From positions 1 through 27,728 of the forward strand of contig ONNL01000006.1 of assembly GCA_900319195.1 (NCBI GenBank): DNA of 27,728 nt. The letters run 5' to 3'. The DNA is from an uncultured Ruminococcus sp. Lineage in GTDB: Bacteria > Bacillota > Clostridia > Oscillospirales > Ruminococcaceae. The notes below the pieces were generated by a model, which worked only from the letters and a program-made list of their open reading frames with translations, did not search any database and was not told where the DNA came from. The stretch's first letter is position 1. Each line of letters starts with the position of its first letter. The translations under genes and the position numbers were made by a program. This document shows positions 15,742 to 22,849 of this stretch, in pieces.

Positions 15742-15780
15742 TTATAGTCAACGTCGAATTATTTTTTACGTTGACTATAA
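15742..15780. promoter_or_regulatory. 13-bp inverted repeat directly upstream of the ldh ribosome site
   Basis: TTATAGTCAACGT (15742-15754) and ACGTTGACTATAA (15768-15780) are perfect arms around a T-rich 13-nt loop, ending 18 bases before the ldh ATG. It does not match the Rex operator (TTGTTAANNNNTTAACAA). It may be an operator, or a hairpin that controls access to the AGGAGG site. A similar TATAGTCAA string occurs in the ROK leader (5320-5328). Confidence 0.55.
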
Positions 15781-15798
15781 CATAACAGGAGGTCACAT

Positions 15799-16752
15799 AT
15801 GAACACTGACAAGAGAAAAGTTGTACTCATCGGCACGGGAATGGTCGGAATGAGCTTTGCATACTCCCTCGTCAATCAGGGTGCTATCTGCAACGAGCTC
15901 GTCCTCATTGACGTGAACAAGGAACGCGCAAACGGCGAGGCTATGGACCTCAACCACGGTCTTGCATTCGCCAAGTCAAACATGAAGATTTACGCAGGCG
16001 AATACAGCGATTGCAAGGACGCGGATATTATCGTCATCGCGGCAGGCGTCGCTCAGAAGGAGGGTGAGACTCGCATCGACCTTCTCCAGCGAAATACCGA
16101 GGTTTTCCGCTCGATAATCAAGCCTGTTGTGAAGTCGGGCTTCGACGGCATTTTCCTCGTTGCCACAAATCCCGTTGACATCATGACGAGAGTTACCTAC
16201 GAGCTCTCTCGCTTCGGCGCTTCGCGTGTTATCGGCACGGGCACCTCGCTCGACACGGCAAGGCTCCGCTATCTGCTCGGTGACTACTTCACCGTTGACC
16301 CGAAGAATATCCACGCTTATGTTATTGGTGAGCACGGCGACAGCGAATTCGTCCCCGTTTCACAGGTAATGCTCGCAACAAAGCGCGTAACAGAGATAAT
16401 CGAGGGCAATCCCAATTCCTACAAGGTTGAGGACATCGAGGAGATAGAGGAACAGGTACGCACCTCTGCCTACAAGATAATTCAGGCTAAACGCGCTACC
16501 TACTACGGTATCGGAATGGCTATAACCCGCATAGTAAAGGCTATACTCGGGGACGAGAACAGCGTGCTCACAGTATCGGCTAAGCTCTCGGGTGAATACG
16601 GCGGCAAGGGTACATTCATCGGCGTGCCTGCTATTATCGGACGCAACGGCGTAAAGGAAATTCTTGAATTATCACTCACCGACGACGAAATGCAGAAATT
16701 CAGAAACTCCTGCGACCTGCTCAACGGATACTTCGACGACCTCAATATCTGA
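15799..16752 (+). CDS. ldh: L-lactate dehydrogenase
   Basis: Cytoplasmic NADH-dependent reduction of pyruvate to L-lactate, which regenerates NAD in fermentation. The 317-residue length fits. Dinucleotide fold VLIGTGMVGMSFA at the start, active-site loop AGVAQKEGETRIDLLQRN with the substrate arginines, ATNPVDIMT, and the catalytic histidine in IGEHGDSE. The glutamine of the loop (VAQK) favours lactate over malate dehydrogenase. AGGAGG is present, and the upstream region holds an unusual 13-bp inverted repeat. A strong terminator follows, so the gene is monocistronic. Codon choice is biased as in highly expressed genes, which fits a main fermentation enzyme. Confidence 0.96.
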   Translation: MNTDKRKVVLIGTGMVGMSFAYSLVNQGAICNELVLIDVNKERANGEAMDLNHGLAFAKSNMKIYAGEYSDCKDADIIVIAAGVAQKEGETRIDLLQRNTEVFRSIIKPVVKSGFDGIFLVATNPVDIMTRVTYELSRFGASRVIGTGTSLDTARLRYLLGDYFTVDPKNIHAYVIGEHGDSEFVPVSQVMLATKRVTEIIEGNPNSYKVEDIEEIEEQVRTSAYKIIQAKRATYYGIGMAITRIVKAILGDENSVLTVSAKLSGEYGGKGTFIGVPAIIGRNGVKEILELSLTDDEMQKFRNSCDLLNGYFDDLNI

Positions 16753-16812
16753 CATCATGCAGTCTGTGGCAAGGGATAGCGGATATCCTTTTCAATTTGT
16801 TACAAATACAAA

Positions 16813-16848
16813 AAAGGTTCAGCGGCTTTAAATGGTCGCTGAACCTTT
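16813..16848. terminator. Terminator between ldh and the EAL gene
   Basis: AAAGGTTCAGCG / CGCTGAACCTTT, perfect 12-bp arms with A tracts before and T-rich text after. It can serve ldh on the plus strand and the convergent EAL gene on the minus strand. Confidence 0.88.
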
Positions 16849-16912
16849 GTGTTTTATAGTGCAGATAGTTACGTGTCTGTGACCGACGTTAAGGGGGAAG
16901 TCGCAGGTACAC

Positions 16913-18013
16913 TCACAAAGCCTCATAGGCTTTCTTTATATGCCCGATAAAGTCGCCCTTCGGTACCGGCTTTGAGAAATAATAGCCCTGCAGATAGTCT
17001 ACACCAAGCTTATTCAAAAGCTCCGCCTGCTCTAAGGTCTCAACACCCTCTACGAGTATCCTGCGCTTCATCTGCTTTATCATGCGCACGCTGTTTTCAA
17101 GGATTATTCCTCCGAGTTTGCCGTCATTCACGCTCCAGAGTATACTTTTGTCGATTTTTACAACATCAAAATCCAATGAGAATATCGACTGCATATTTGA
17201 ATAACCTGTTCCGTAATCGTCCATTGAGAACAGGAATCCCTCATGCTTGAGCGCATCTATCGTATCGCTGAGTATCCTGTAATCACTTGCCGCGACCGAT
17301 TCCGTTATCTCAAAGTTCACAAGCTTTGGATCTACTCCGAAGCTGTCAACTATCTTATTTATGCGCTCAACAAATCCGGGACGCATACACTGCACCACTG
17401 AAAGATTTACGTTTATGCAGTCCAAGCCGTACTGCATCGGTATACCGCTTTTGAGAAGCCTGCAAACCTCGCACAGAACAAAGTCGTCAAGGTCGTCGAT
17501 AAGTCCCATCTTTTCGGCAAGAGGGATAAACTCATCGGGAAATACATTTCCGAGCACGCTGTCGTGGAGTCTTAAAAGCGCCTCCGCACCGTGAACGGTC
17601 TTTCTGTCGATAAAGTAGGTCGGCTGGTAGTAGACCTCGAAGTTATGCTCTTCAAGTCCGCGTGTTATCGCCTTTTCCACTGCCGCACGCCGCATAAGGT
17701 AATCAAGGTCGCTGTCGGCAAGTATCTTTTTATCTATATTCGAGGGCACAGGGCTGTCAGCCATATAAAGCGCATCGGAAGTGCTTGCTATCCTGTCGGG
17801 GACCTTTGCAGACATCACCACTGCATTCAGCAAAAAGTCGGTGTCGCCTATCATCCACGGAAGCTCAAAGCGTTTGCTTATCTTCTCTGTGAGCTCGGAT
17901 ACATACTTTTCATCATGATCAAGCTCTGTAATGACTAACGTATCAGATGATGCAAGGTAAATATAATATCTCGGGACAAGCTCCTTCAGAAAATCGGTGA
18001 TGCTTATCATCAT
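16913..18013 (-). CDS. EAL-domain cyclic-di-GMP phosphodiesterase part of a frameshifted 7TM-GGDEF-EAL protein
   Basis: A 366-residue product with the C-terminal half of a degenerate GGDEF domain (residues about 1-95, with SSDTL where the active site would be) and a full EAL domain (about 108-366). EAL residues for c-di-GMP hydrolysis are all present: GAEALLRL, NVNLS, FEITES, DDYGTGYSN, VKIDKS, EGVET and QGYYFSKP. The N-terminal part of the GGDEF domain is in the upstream ORF, shifted by one frame. Deleting one A of the run at 18033-18035 joins the two into one protein of about 645 residues. AGGAG lies 11 bases before the ATG at 18013, so the EAL part might still be made alone as a soluble enzyme. 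The gap to the ldh terminator is short. Confidence 0.88.
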   Translation of the reverse strand: MMISITDFLKELVPRYYIYLASSDTLVITELDHDEKYVSELTEKISKRFELPWMIGDTDFLLNAVVMSAKVPDRIASTSDALYMADSPVPSNIDKKILADSDLDYLMRRAAVEKAITRGLEEHNFEVYYQPTYFIDRKTVHGAEALLRLHDSVLGNVFPDEFIPLAEKMGLIDDLDDFVLCEVCRLLKSGIPMQYGLDCINVNLSVVQCMRPGFVERINKIVDSFGVDPKLVNFEITESVAASDYRILSDTIDALKHEGFLFSMDDYGTGYSNMQSIFSLDFDVVKIDKSILWSVNDGKLGGIILENSVRMIKQMKRRILVEGVETLEQAELLNKLGVDYLQGYYFSKPVPKGDFIGHIKKAYEAL

Positions 18014-18851
18014 AAGCCCTTCGTCTCCTGAGTTTAATAGTGCGCTCGGTAATATCGGTATTGGTGAGCTTTACGCAGATGAGCTGAAAAGCACGTTTTT
18101 TGATAAAATACGTATTGAGGTCGGTCTCAAGCGAATGCCTGTTGTAAACTCCCGTTTCCGCATCGGTAAGGTCATCCTCGTCCTCGACCGAGAGCATGAG
18201 TCCCAGAACGCCCATAGATTCGGCAAAAAGCTCGATTTTAATGTCTATCCATATAAGCTGTACGGCAACACCTAACAATGTGACCGAAAAGAAATACATC
18301 AGCGCTTTTTTCTTGCCCGAGGTCAGCGCCCTCCATGATGAAAAGAGCATGATCAGCGCCATCATAAAATAAAATGCCGCAGAAATATAAATAGCTGCGA
18401 TACCTTGGTCACGGCAGTAGATCCTTTGCTCATTGAAATGATATATAAAGTGAAAGGCAGGATTCAGGATTATTGCTGTCTCGGTTATGGCAAATAACGA
18501 GAAATACATCAGCGAGCGTTTTTTCTCCACGTAATATACCGCTCCGCAGACGCAAGCCACATAAAAGAAAAACATTGGACACAGAGCATTATGAACGAGA
18601 AAATAAAAAAGTCTTGATATATCCATTACCTTGAATATGGCATCCGACTGAAAGCGCATTTTTTCAAGAGAAATGGTCAAAAGCTCACAAATGGAGTTCA
18701 AGATGACCATAAGGTTAAGTGAAATAAACAGCTTATTCTGATACTTATCTATCCGATGATGAATAAGTGTAAAGAATATTACGGTAAAGCATACTATCAC
18801 TGCCGAAAGATCAAATGCAGCGTGTAAAAAATGATACTCGAAACCGGACAT
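17943..18851 (-). CDS. 7TM sensor plus start of GGDEF domain, frameshifted from the EAL part
   Basis: A 302-residue ORF with about seven hydrophobic helices in residues 10-225, like the 7TM input modules of Firmicute diguanylate cyclases. The GGDEF-domain opening follows (VEDEDDLTDAETGVYNRHSL near 230-250, the usual D-x-LTG-x-x-NR motif). After VKLTNTDITERTI (residue 272) the reading becomes low-complexity (KLRRRRAYDDKHHRF) and ends within 31 residues, a typical frameshift tail. In the other frame the GGDEF domain goes on as NSGDEGLMMISITDFLKEL. Full product: membrane 7TM, inactive GGDEF, active EAL, probably a c-di-GMP phosphodiesterase that answers a membrane signal. It may be a genuine mutation or a sequence error. 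It has a consensus promoter. Confidence 0.85.
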   Translation of the reverse strand: MSGFEYHFLHAAFDLSAVIVCFTVIFFTLIHHRIDKYQNKLFISLNLMVILNSICELLTISLEKMRFQSDAIFKVMDISRLFYFLVHNALCPMFFFYVACVCGAVYYVEKKRSLMYFSLFAITETAIILNPAFHFIYHFNEQRIYCRDQGIAAIYISAAFYFMMALIMLFSSWRALTSGKKKALMYFFSVTLLGVAVQLIWIDIKIELFAESMGVLGLMLSVEDEDDLTDAETGVYNRHSLETDLNTYFIKKRAFQLICVKLTNTDITERTIKLRRRRAYDDKHHRFSEGACPEILYLPCII

Positions 18852-18891
18852 ATAATGACAGCCCCCTTCCCAACATGAATTATCTGATTAA

Positions 18892-18920
18892 ATTATAACA
18901 TATAGTCCTGATTTAGTCAA
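18892..18920 (-). promoter_or_regulatory. Promoter of the 7TM-GGDEF-EAL gene
   Basis: On the minus strand TTGACT, 17-bp spacer, TATAAT, some 40 nt before the start codon. A GGGGG-rich ribosome site follows. Confidence 0.82.
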
Positions 18921-18989
18921 TGACATTATATGAACATTTTCACATATATAGCCTCAAAACCCCGTATTATCGTGTTCTATCAGGTTTCG

Positions 18990-19161
18990 TGGTAGAAACA
19001 TATAATGCAGAAAACCAGATTTTTTCTACCAATTTTTCTACCAAAATCGCTCTATTTTGAAATCTTTTTCTCGTTTTACGTATTTTCGCATTATATCTTA
19101 TAATCTTGATACTTGCGATTCTCCCGTACCATCGGGAGTTTCGCTCTTCTTTTTTCTACCA
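18990..19161. repeat. TTTCTACCA repeats at the integrase end, candidate arm-type att sites
   Basis: TTTCTACCA occurs at 19023-19031, 19035-19043 and 19153-19161, with its complement TGGTAGAAA at 18990-18998. Tyrosine integrases with an N-terminal arm-binding domain use such repeats close to the element end. The last copy lies inside the coding 3' end of int. Confidence 0.55.
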
Positions 19162-20561
19162 CCTGGTTTATTTGTGGTAGACCGATCTGTTGTCTTTGAC
19201 TTTTCTGTTGAAGCACTCTTGATGGAAGTCCTCTTAGCTGTCTGCTTCTTCCCTGTGGACTTCTTTGCAGCCGGTTCTGCTGTCTCATCAGAAGCGTTGC
19301 TCTCGTTGGCAGCTTCACCGTCAAGCACTCTTGTGATTGTCTCCGCAGAAATGACCTTAGCATTGTATTCCAGATGGCTGTAAAGGTTGGCTGTGATTGC
19401 ATAATTTGAGTGTCCAAGCCATTCCTGAATCGCCTTCATCGGAACATCATTCGCAAGCAAGAGACTTGCACACGAATGTCTCAGGTCATGGAAACGCAGA
19501 TGGCGCAGTCCGTTTTTGGTTGTGACATAGTGAAAACGACCGGTCACATAATCAGGAGAGATCAGCTTTCCGAAATTGTCACGGCAGATGAACCCCTCAA
19601 ACTCTTTGTCAAAGGATTTGCCGCTGAGTTTTCTGAAATAGTCCTCAAGCGATTTCTTCTCCAGGAGCATTCTCTCGATGTGTGGGATCAGAGGGAGCGT
19701 TCTTCTTGTGGAATTGGTTTTCAGTCTGTTCTCCACATAGAGTTTTATGTGACCGTTCTCATCATAATCGCTCACGACCTTACGCTGGATAGAGATTGTC
19801 TTGTTTATAAAGTCGATCGCATCCCACCTCAGACCAAGCACCTCACTTCTTCGCAAACCGTAATAGGCAGCGATATGCACGACCAGTTCTAACTTATCTC
19901 CCTTGAAAACATCGAACAGATGATTCAGCTCATCCTTATTATAAAATGTTGCTTCATAGCGTTCTGTTCTCGGAACGACAAGTTTGTCCATCGGGTGTGT
20001 CGGGATGTACTCCATTTTGACCGCATACGCAAGTGCCGAGTGTATTGCAAGGTAATACTGTTTTGTACAGCTACCCTTGCACCCCTCATTGAGCTTGTGG
20101 TTCAGAAACTCCTGAATGTGCGTGTAGCGAAGTTCGCCAAGTGTTATATCAGGATAATGCTCGTTCAGGTAATCCACCAAGCGGATATTTGCACCTCTGT
20201 ATGACTGATAAGTGGTTCTTGCGAGATTCGGTCTTACAGCGGCAAGCCATTCGTCAATATAGGCGCTGAACTTCATTTTGGATTCCTCAGTGTCAGCCAT
20301 TCCGGCAAACGGATCCATCACTGCAGATACAGCACCCTTTTTCTTCGGCTTTTCGATATTACCTGTTCTAAACTGCACATCAAACTCCGCTACGATCTGA
20401 TCGACCGCTTCTTTCAGAGCCTTCTTCGTGCATTTCTCAGGCAGTTCTGTGTTTACCCACTTGCGCTTGCGTTTTCCTGCGCTATCCCTGTAATCAAAAA
20501 CAACATACTGTTTTCCGTTCTTCACGGAAGTGATATATTTATAAGGCAGACTTGCTTTCAT
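19098..20561 (-). CDS. Tyrosine recombinase / phage-type integrase
   Basis: Site-specific recombinase of 487 residues that would insert and excise the element. N-terminal arm-binding domain (YVVFDYRDSAGKRKRKWV), core-binding SAM-like domain (FSAYIDEWLAAVRPNLARTT), then the catalytic domain with arginine in AAYYGLRRSEVLGL, HDLRHSCASLLL, WLGHSN, and the tyrosine in ANLYSHL. All catalytic residues are present. Beyond the tyrosine is an unusual tail of about 80 residues, rich in Lys, Ser and Thr (AKKSTGKKQTAKRTSIKSAS), that most relatives lack. The start at 20561 has AGGAGG. Readings further upstream run through the promoter. Excisionase lies just upstream. Confidence 0.92.
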   Translation of the reverse strand: MKASLPYKYITSVKNGKQYVVFDYRDSAGKRKRKWVNTELPEKCTKKALKEAVDQIVAEFDVQFRTGNIEKPKKKGAVSAVMDPFAGMADTEESKMKFSAYIDEWLAAVRPNLARTTYQSYRGANIRLVDYLNEHYPDITLGELRYTHIQEFLNHKLNEGCKGSCTKQYYLAIHSALAYAVKMEYIPTHPMDKLVVPRTERYEATFYNKDELNHLFDVFKGDKLELVVHIAAYYGLRRSEVLGLRWDAIDFINKTISIQRKVVSDYDENGHIKLYVENRLKTNSTRRTLPLIPHIERMLLEKKSLEDYFRKLSGKSFDKEFEGFICRDNFGKLISPDYVTGRFHYVTTKNGLRHLRFHDLRHSCASLLLANDVPMKAIQEWLGHSNYAITANLYSHLEYNAKVISAETITRVLDGEAANESNASDETAEPAAKKSTGKKQTAKRTSIKSASTEKSKTTDRSTTNKPGGRKKKSETPDGTGESQVSRL

Positions 20562-20575
20562 TTGTATCCTCCTTC

Positions 20576-20655
20576 GATGTGAAAGCGGTCGCCCGAGGTC
20601 GAGACAGGATTCTGTCTGAGACCGAGGGTGTGCCGCTCTAAGATGTGAAAGCGGT
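20576..20655 (-). promoter_or_regulatory. Direct-repeat-flanked hairpin in the integrase leader
   Basis: GATGTGAAAGCGGT appears twice (20576-20589 and 20642-20655). Between them lies an imperfect nested hairpin: AGCGG ... GGTC ... GACAG-GATT-CTGTC ... GACC ... CCGCT. The whole unit is in the 5' untranslated part of the int mRNA, one end touching its ribosome site. It may bind a regulator (excisionase or repressor) or fold to limit integrase translation. Confidence 0.55.
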
Positions 20656-20678
20656 AGAAGTCTGCTGTTGACTCTCTC

Positions 20679-20707
20679 ATTATAGCGCAGAACCAAATAT
20701 AATGCAA
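20679..20707 (-). promoter_or_regulatory. Integrase promoter
   Basis: On the minus strand TTGCAT, 17-bp spacer, TATAAT, about 120 nt ahead of int, just past the excisionase stop. Confidence 0.75.
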
Positions 20708-20752
20708 GACTATGCGACCGCATTTCTCTATTTTTGGCGCTCTGACTGGTTT

Positions 20753-20977
20753 TTAACCGTTGCTTTTGTGCGATATGAGCGCAGTGATCACATCTTCTTT
20801 CAGAACTCTGATGTGCCGACCGCAATGCTCGATCTTCGGAAGCTCACCACGACTGATCATACCGTAAATTCGGGTAGGCTTCAGCTCCATGATCTCACAT
20901 ACCTGCTTAACTGTCAGCACAGGCGGATACTTCTTGAAATCGCTTTTCAGCGACTTCCGGATATCATCGTTTGCCAT
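20753..20977 (-). CDS. Excisionase-type helix-turn-helix protein
   Basis: A 74-residue DNA-binding protein of the excisionase/MerR-like HTH_17 family: LTVKQVCEIMELKPTRIYGM is the helix-turn-helix, and ISRGELPKIEHCGRHIRVLK the wing. Such proteins bend DNA to steer the integrase towards excision. The start at 20977 has AGGAGG seven bases upstream. The longer reading to 21058 has none. It is located directly before int with the integrase promoter in between, so the two can be controlled separately. Confidence 0.88.
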   Translation of the reverse strand: MANDDIRKSLKSDFKKYPPVLTVKQVCEIMELKPTRIYGMISRGELPKIEHCGRHIRVLKEDVITALISHKSNG

Positions 20978-21141
20978 AAAAAATCCTCCTCTCAGGAGAA
21001 AAAGAAAACTATATAGCGTTGATGTTTCATATTCAGTTTTCAAGATGCTGCGGTACATCGTCTGTCGGTTATTTTTATGCCCAAAGATTGATGTACTGTT
21101 GGCAGCTCCTACTCAGATTAGTAGAAGCTCCCGACAGCATA

Positions 21142-21915
21142 TCAGCCGTCGTTCTGCTCAATCAAAGGCAGAATGCCGTGTTTCTTCAACTGCTCATATA
21201 TAAATAGTCTGCCTCGCTGCGTCCAGTAGGTTCTGGCTTTTGAGATGGAATTACCGTTGGAATCATATACAGCATAAGTTCTGGAACTTACATAGCCCAT
21301 ACCGGCATACTGCTGATAAAGATGCCATACAGCGCCCTGCTTATACTGTATGCCGTGTTCGTGCAGCCACCTGTTCAGCCATATCGCAGACTTGCCGTAG
21401 TCTTTGGCAATAGTGTTTATGGGCATAAGCCCTGCGGAATTCAGCACAATGCCATAATAGCTGACTTTCGGCTGCATTTCCTCAATCTGCTTCGCCTGGG
21501 CAATGGATGTTTCAGTCAATTGACCGTTTTGCTGTTTCACAAGCTCCAGTTTCTGATCAGCGAGCTGCAATGCCCTTGCCATGATCGCATCGGGAGTATT
21601 CCATTGCTTTTCGAGGTTCAGGAAATATTCTCGGCAGCGCTTGCCGATATCGGTGCGCTGGATCATACACAGTTCCTTTGCCATATCGATCGTCAGATAG
21701 TGATCGACCTGTCTCTGCGGCATTTCTCTGCCATCTTCACGGTACACATTTTTGAAAACCGTGAAATAGTCCGAATTTTCGGTAAATCCATAATTGCACA
21801 TTCTATCAAACCATGTGGCATAATAGGTTTTGACCTGAAGTGCAGCGTGAAGCTCCCGTCCGCTGACGGTCGGCTTGTCATTATCGTAGTTTACAGTAAT
21901 CATGATTTCATTCAT
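21142..21915 (-). CDS. Phage antirepressor (AntA/AntB N-domain, KilAC C-domain)
   Basis: A 257-residue protein with two phage-regulator domains. Residues about 15-100 are AntA/AntB-like (VSGRELHAALQVKTYYATWF, then GFTENSDYF and YLTIDMAKELCMIQRT). A coiled linker LADQKLELVKQQNGQLTETS follows. Residues about 150-257 are a KilAC domain (KVSYYGIVLNSAGLMPINT, GKSAIWLNRWLHEHGIQY, TYWTQRGRLFIYEQLKKHGI). Antirepressors typically bind a phage repressor and so trigger induction. Here no repressor gene is nearby, so it may act on a repressor elsewhere (cross-talk) or be a relic. The ribosome site is GAGGG. A leader with several hairpins precedes it, and a 14-codon upstream ORF (ATG at about 21,953) ends overlapping its start region. 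Fairly sure of the family. Confidence 0.9.
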   Translation of the reverse strand: MNEIMITVNYDNDKPTVSGRELHAALQVKTYYATWFDRMCNYGFTENSDYFTVFKNVYREDGREMPQRQVDHYLTIDMAKELCMIQRTDIGKRCREYFLNLEKQWNTPDAIMARALQLADQKLELVKQQNGQLTETSIAQAKQIEEMQPKVSYYGIVLNSAGLMPINTIAKDYGKSAIWLNRWLHEHGIQYKQGAVWHLYQQYAGMGYVSSRTYAVYDSNGNSISKARTYWTQRGRLFIYEQLKKHGILPLIEQNDG

Positions 21916-22417
21916 GGATCACACCCTCTTTCTCTCTTGTCGGTGTTTGTATTCATGATGTGTCCTGCAGTGTCGGGAGCAAAAGAACGCTCCCGATGCA
22001 GGTCGCAGTAACCAGACTTTGATCCGGTACTGCTGACAGCTTGTGCTGTCTATAAGAATAGGAGAAATGGAAAAAGCATCGTCAGAGATGTTTTAGGCAG
22101 AACCTGATACGGGAATCAGGCTCTCCCGACAGCATCTCTGCTGTCGTAATGAAAGGAGTCATCAAAAAGAAAATGTCAACAACAGGACTGAGCTTCCGTG
22201 GGACGACACAGATTGAAAATGGATAAAAGGTCTGTACCGCCCCGAAGCTCATATATAGCCCTTCACGATTGAAGGAGGAGCGAGGGCTTTTGATGCGCTC
22301 AAAGAGCAGATGAATCATGTCCCTCTATCTACCTAATGAGAAAATCGGGTTTTTGGGAAAGATTTTCACGATTTTTTTGCTTGAAAATTGAAAAATCGGC
22401 ATTGTGAACAAAAATCG
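21916..22417 (-). promoter_or_regulatory. Hairpin-rich leader region between sigma-like and antirepressor genes
   Basis: No convincing gene in these 500 bases. Perfect hairpins: TCGGGAGC/GCTCCCGA (21973-21996), GACAGC/GCTGTC (22035-22050), CCTGAT/ATCAGG (22103-22120), CGACAGCA/TGCTGTCG (22127-22146). The 13-mer CTCCCGACAGCAT occurs at 22123-22135 and again at 21128-21140, so it flanks the antirepressor gene. Near the sigma-like gene, AAAATCG repeats stand at 22341, 22392 and 22411 with one inverted copy at 22369. A plus-strand reading 22263-22337 (PFTIEGGARAFDALKEQMNH...) could be a protein-tail relic, but nothing supports it beyond appearance. Confidence 0.5.
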
Positions 22418-22849
22418 TTATTTCATTTCGTGCAAATCGTAATACTCTTTCAGCTTCTTTTTGGCAAGTTTGATCCTGTACCTGATCTTGTCAAGGCTCA
22501 TCTCGTGAACCTCTGCCAATGCTGTCAGAGAGACCTTTCCATCAGAAAAGAAGTATTCGATCACAAGGTTATACAGGTCGAGATGCTCCTGATGCAGAAG
22601 CTCCAATGCTTTCGGCAGGAAATCAAGCCTTCTGCGGTGCAGGCGCTCTAATTCCTGTTCATACTCAAATGTCGGGAGTGTTGCAGGATCAGGAAAAAAC
22701 TCTGTCACCTCATCGAAGTTGATTGTCTGCACACGGTTCTTCTGTTCCCGAAGATCCTGGTTATACTCCTGAATCAGCAGTCTGTTATACTCCTTCTCTA
22801 TAGCGAGTGGTACATCGTCACCGAAGTGTTTGTAGAAGAACTTTTCCAT
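22418..22849 (-). CDS. Sigma-70 region 4-like protein of Tn916-type elements
   Basis: A 143-residue protein in the style of Tn916 Orf7: N-terminal MEKFFYKHFGDDVPLAIEKE and EYNRLLIQEYN, an acidic middle, then a sigma region 4-like helix-turn-helix (VSLTALAEVHEMSLDKIRYR, IKLAKKKLKEYY). In conjugative elements this gene helps transcribe the excision and transfer genes. The ATG has no ribosome site. The bases just upstream (GATACCGTCACGATA on the minus strand) belong to the disrupted gene on the other strand. The gene therefore looks cut off from its native leader and may be silent. Confidence 0.78.
   Translation of the reverse strand: MEKFFYKHFGDDVPLAIEKEYNRLLIQEYNQDLREQKNRVQTINFDEVTEFFPDPATLPTFEYEQELERLHRRRLDFLPKALELLHQEHLDLYNLVIEYFFSDGKVSLTALAEVHEMSLDKIRYRIKLAKKKLKEYYDLHEMK

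Larger units (their letters stand above)
18990..22849 (-). mobile_element. Remnant of an integrative element (int-xis-antirepressor-sigma)
   Basis: Four minus-strand genes in the order sigma-like, antirepressor, excisionase, integrase, with integrase last and next to a cluster of TTTCTACCA repeats. This is the control-and-integration end of a Tn916-like or prophage-like element. There is no relaxase, coupling protein, replication or structural gene, so it cannot move on its own conjugation machinery. Its right edge falls on a truncated gene at about 22,850. The left edge lies between 18,921 and 19,097. I could not find matching att repeats inside the window, so exact ends are open. Confidence 0.6.

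Noticed and set aside
15413..15796. 127-codon minus-strand ORF and two plus-strand ORFs in the aroB-ldh gap
   Set aside because: Three mutually overlapping frames with no ribosome site and no recognisable domain. The hairpins point to RNA or repeat rather than protein.
18033..18038. Programmed ribosomal frameshift in the 7TM/EAL gene
   Set aside because: ATTAAAC is not a standard X-XXY-YYZ slippery site, and the change needed is +1. A plain indel is simpler.
22082..22318. 78-codon minus-strand ORF in the antirepressor leader
   Set aside because: It has no ribosome site and covers several hairpins. Composition is not protein-like.
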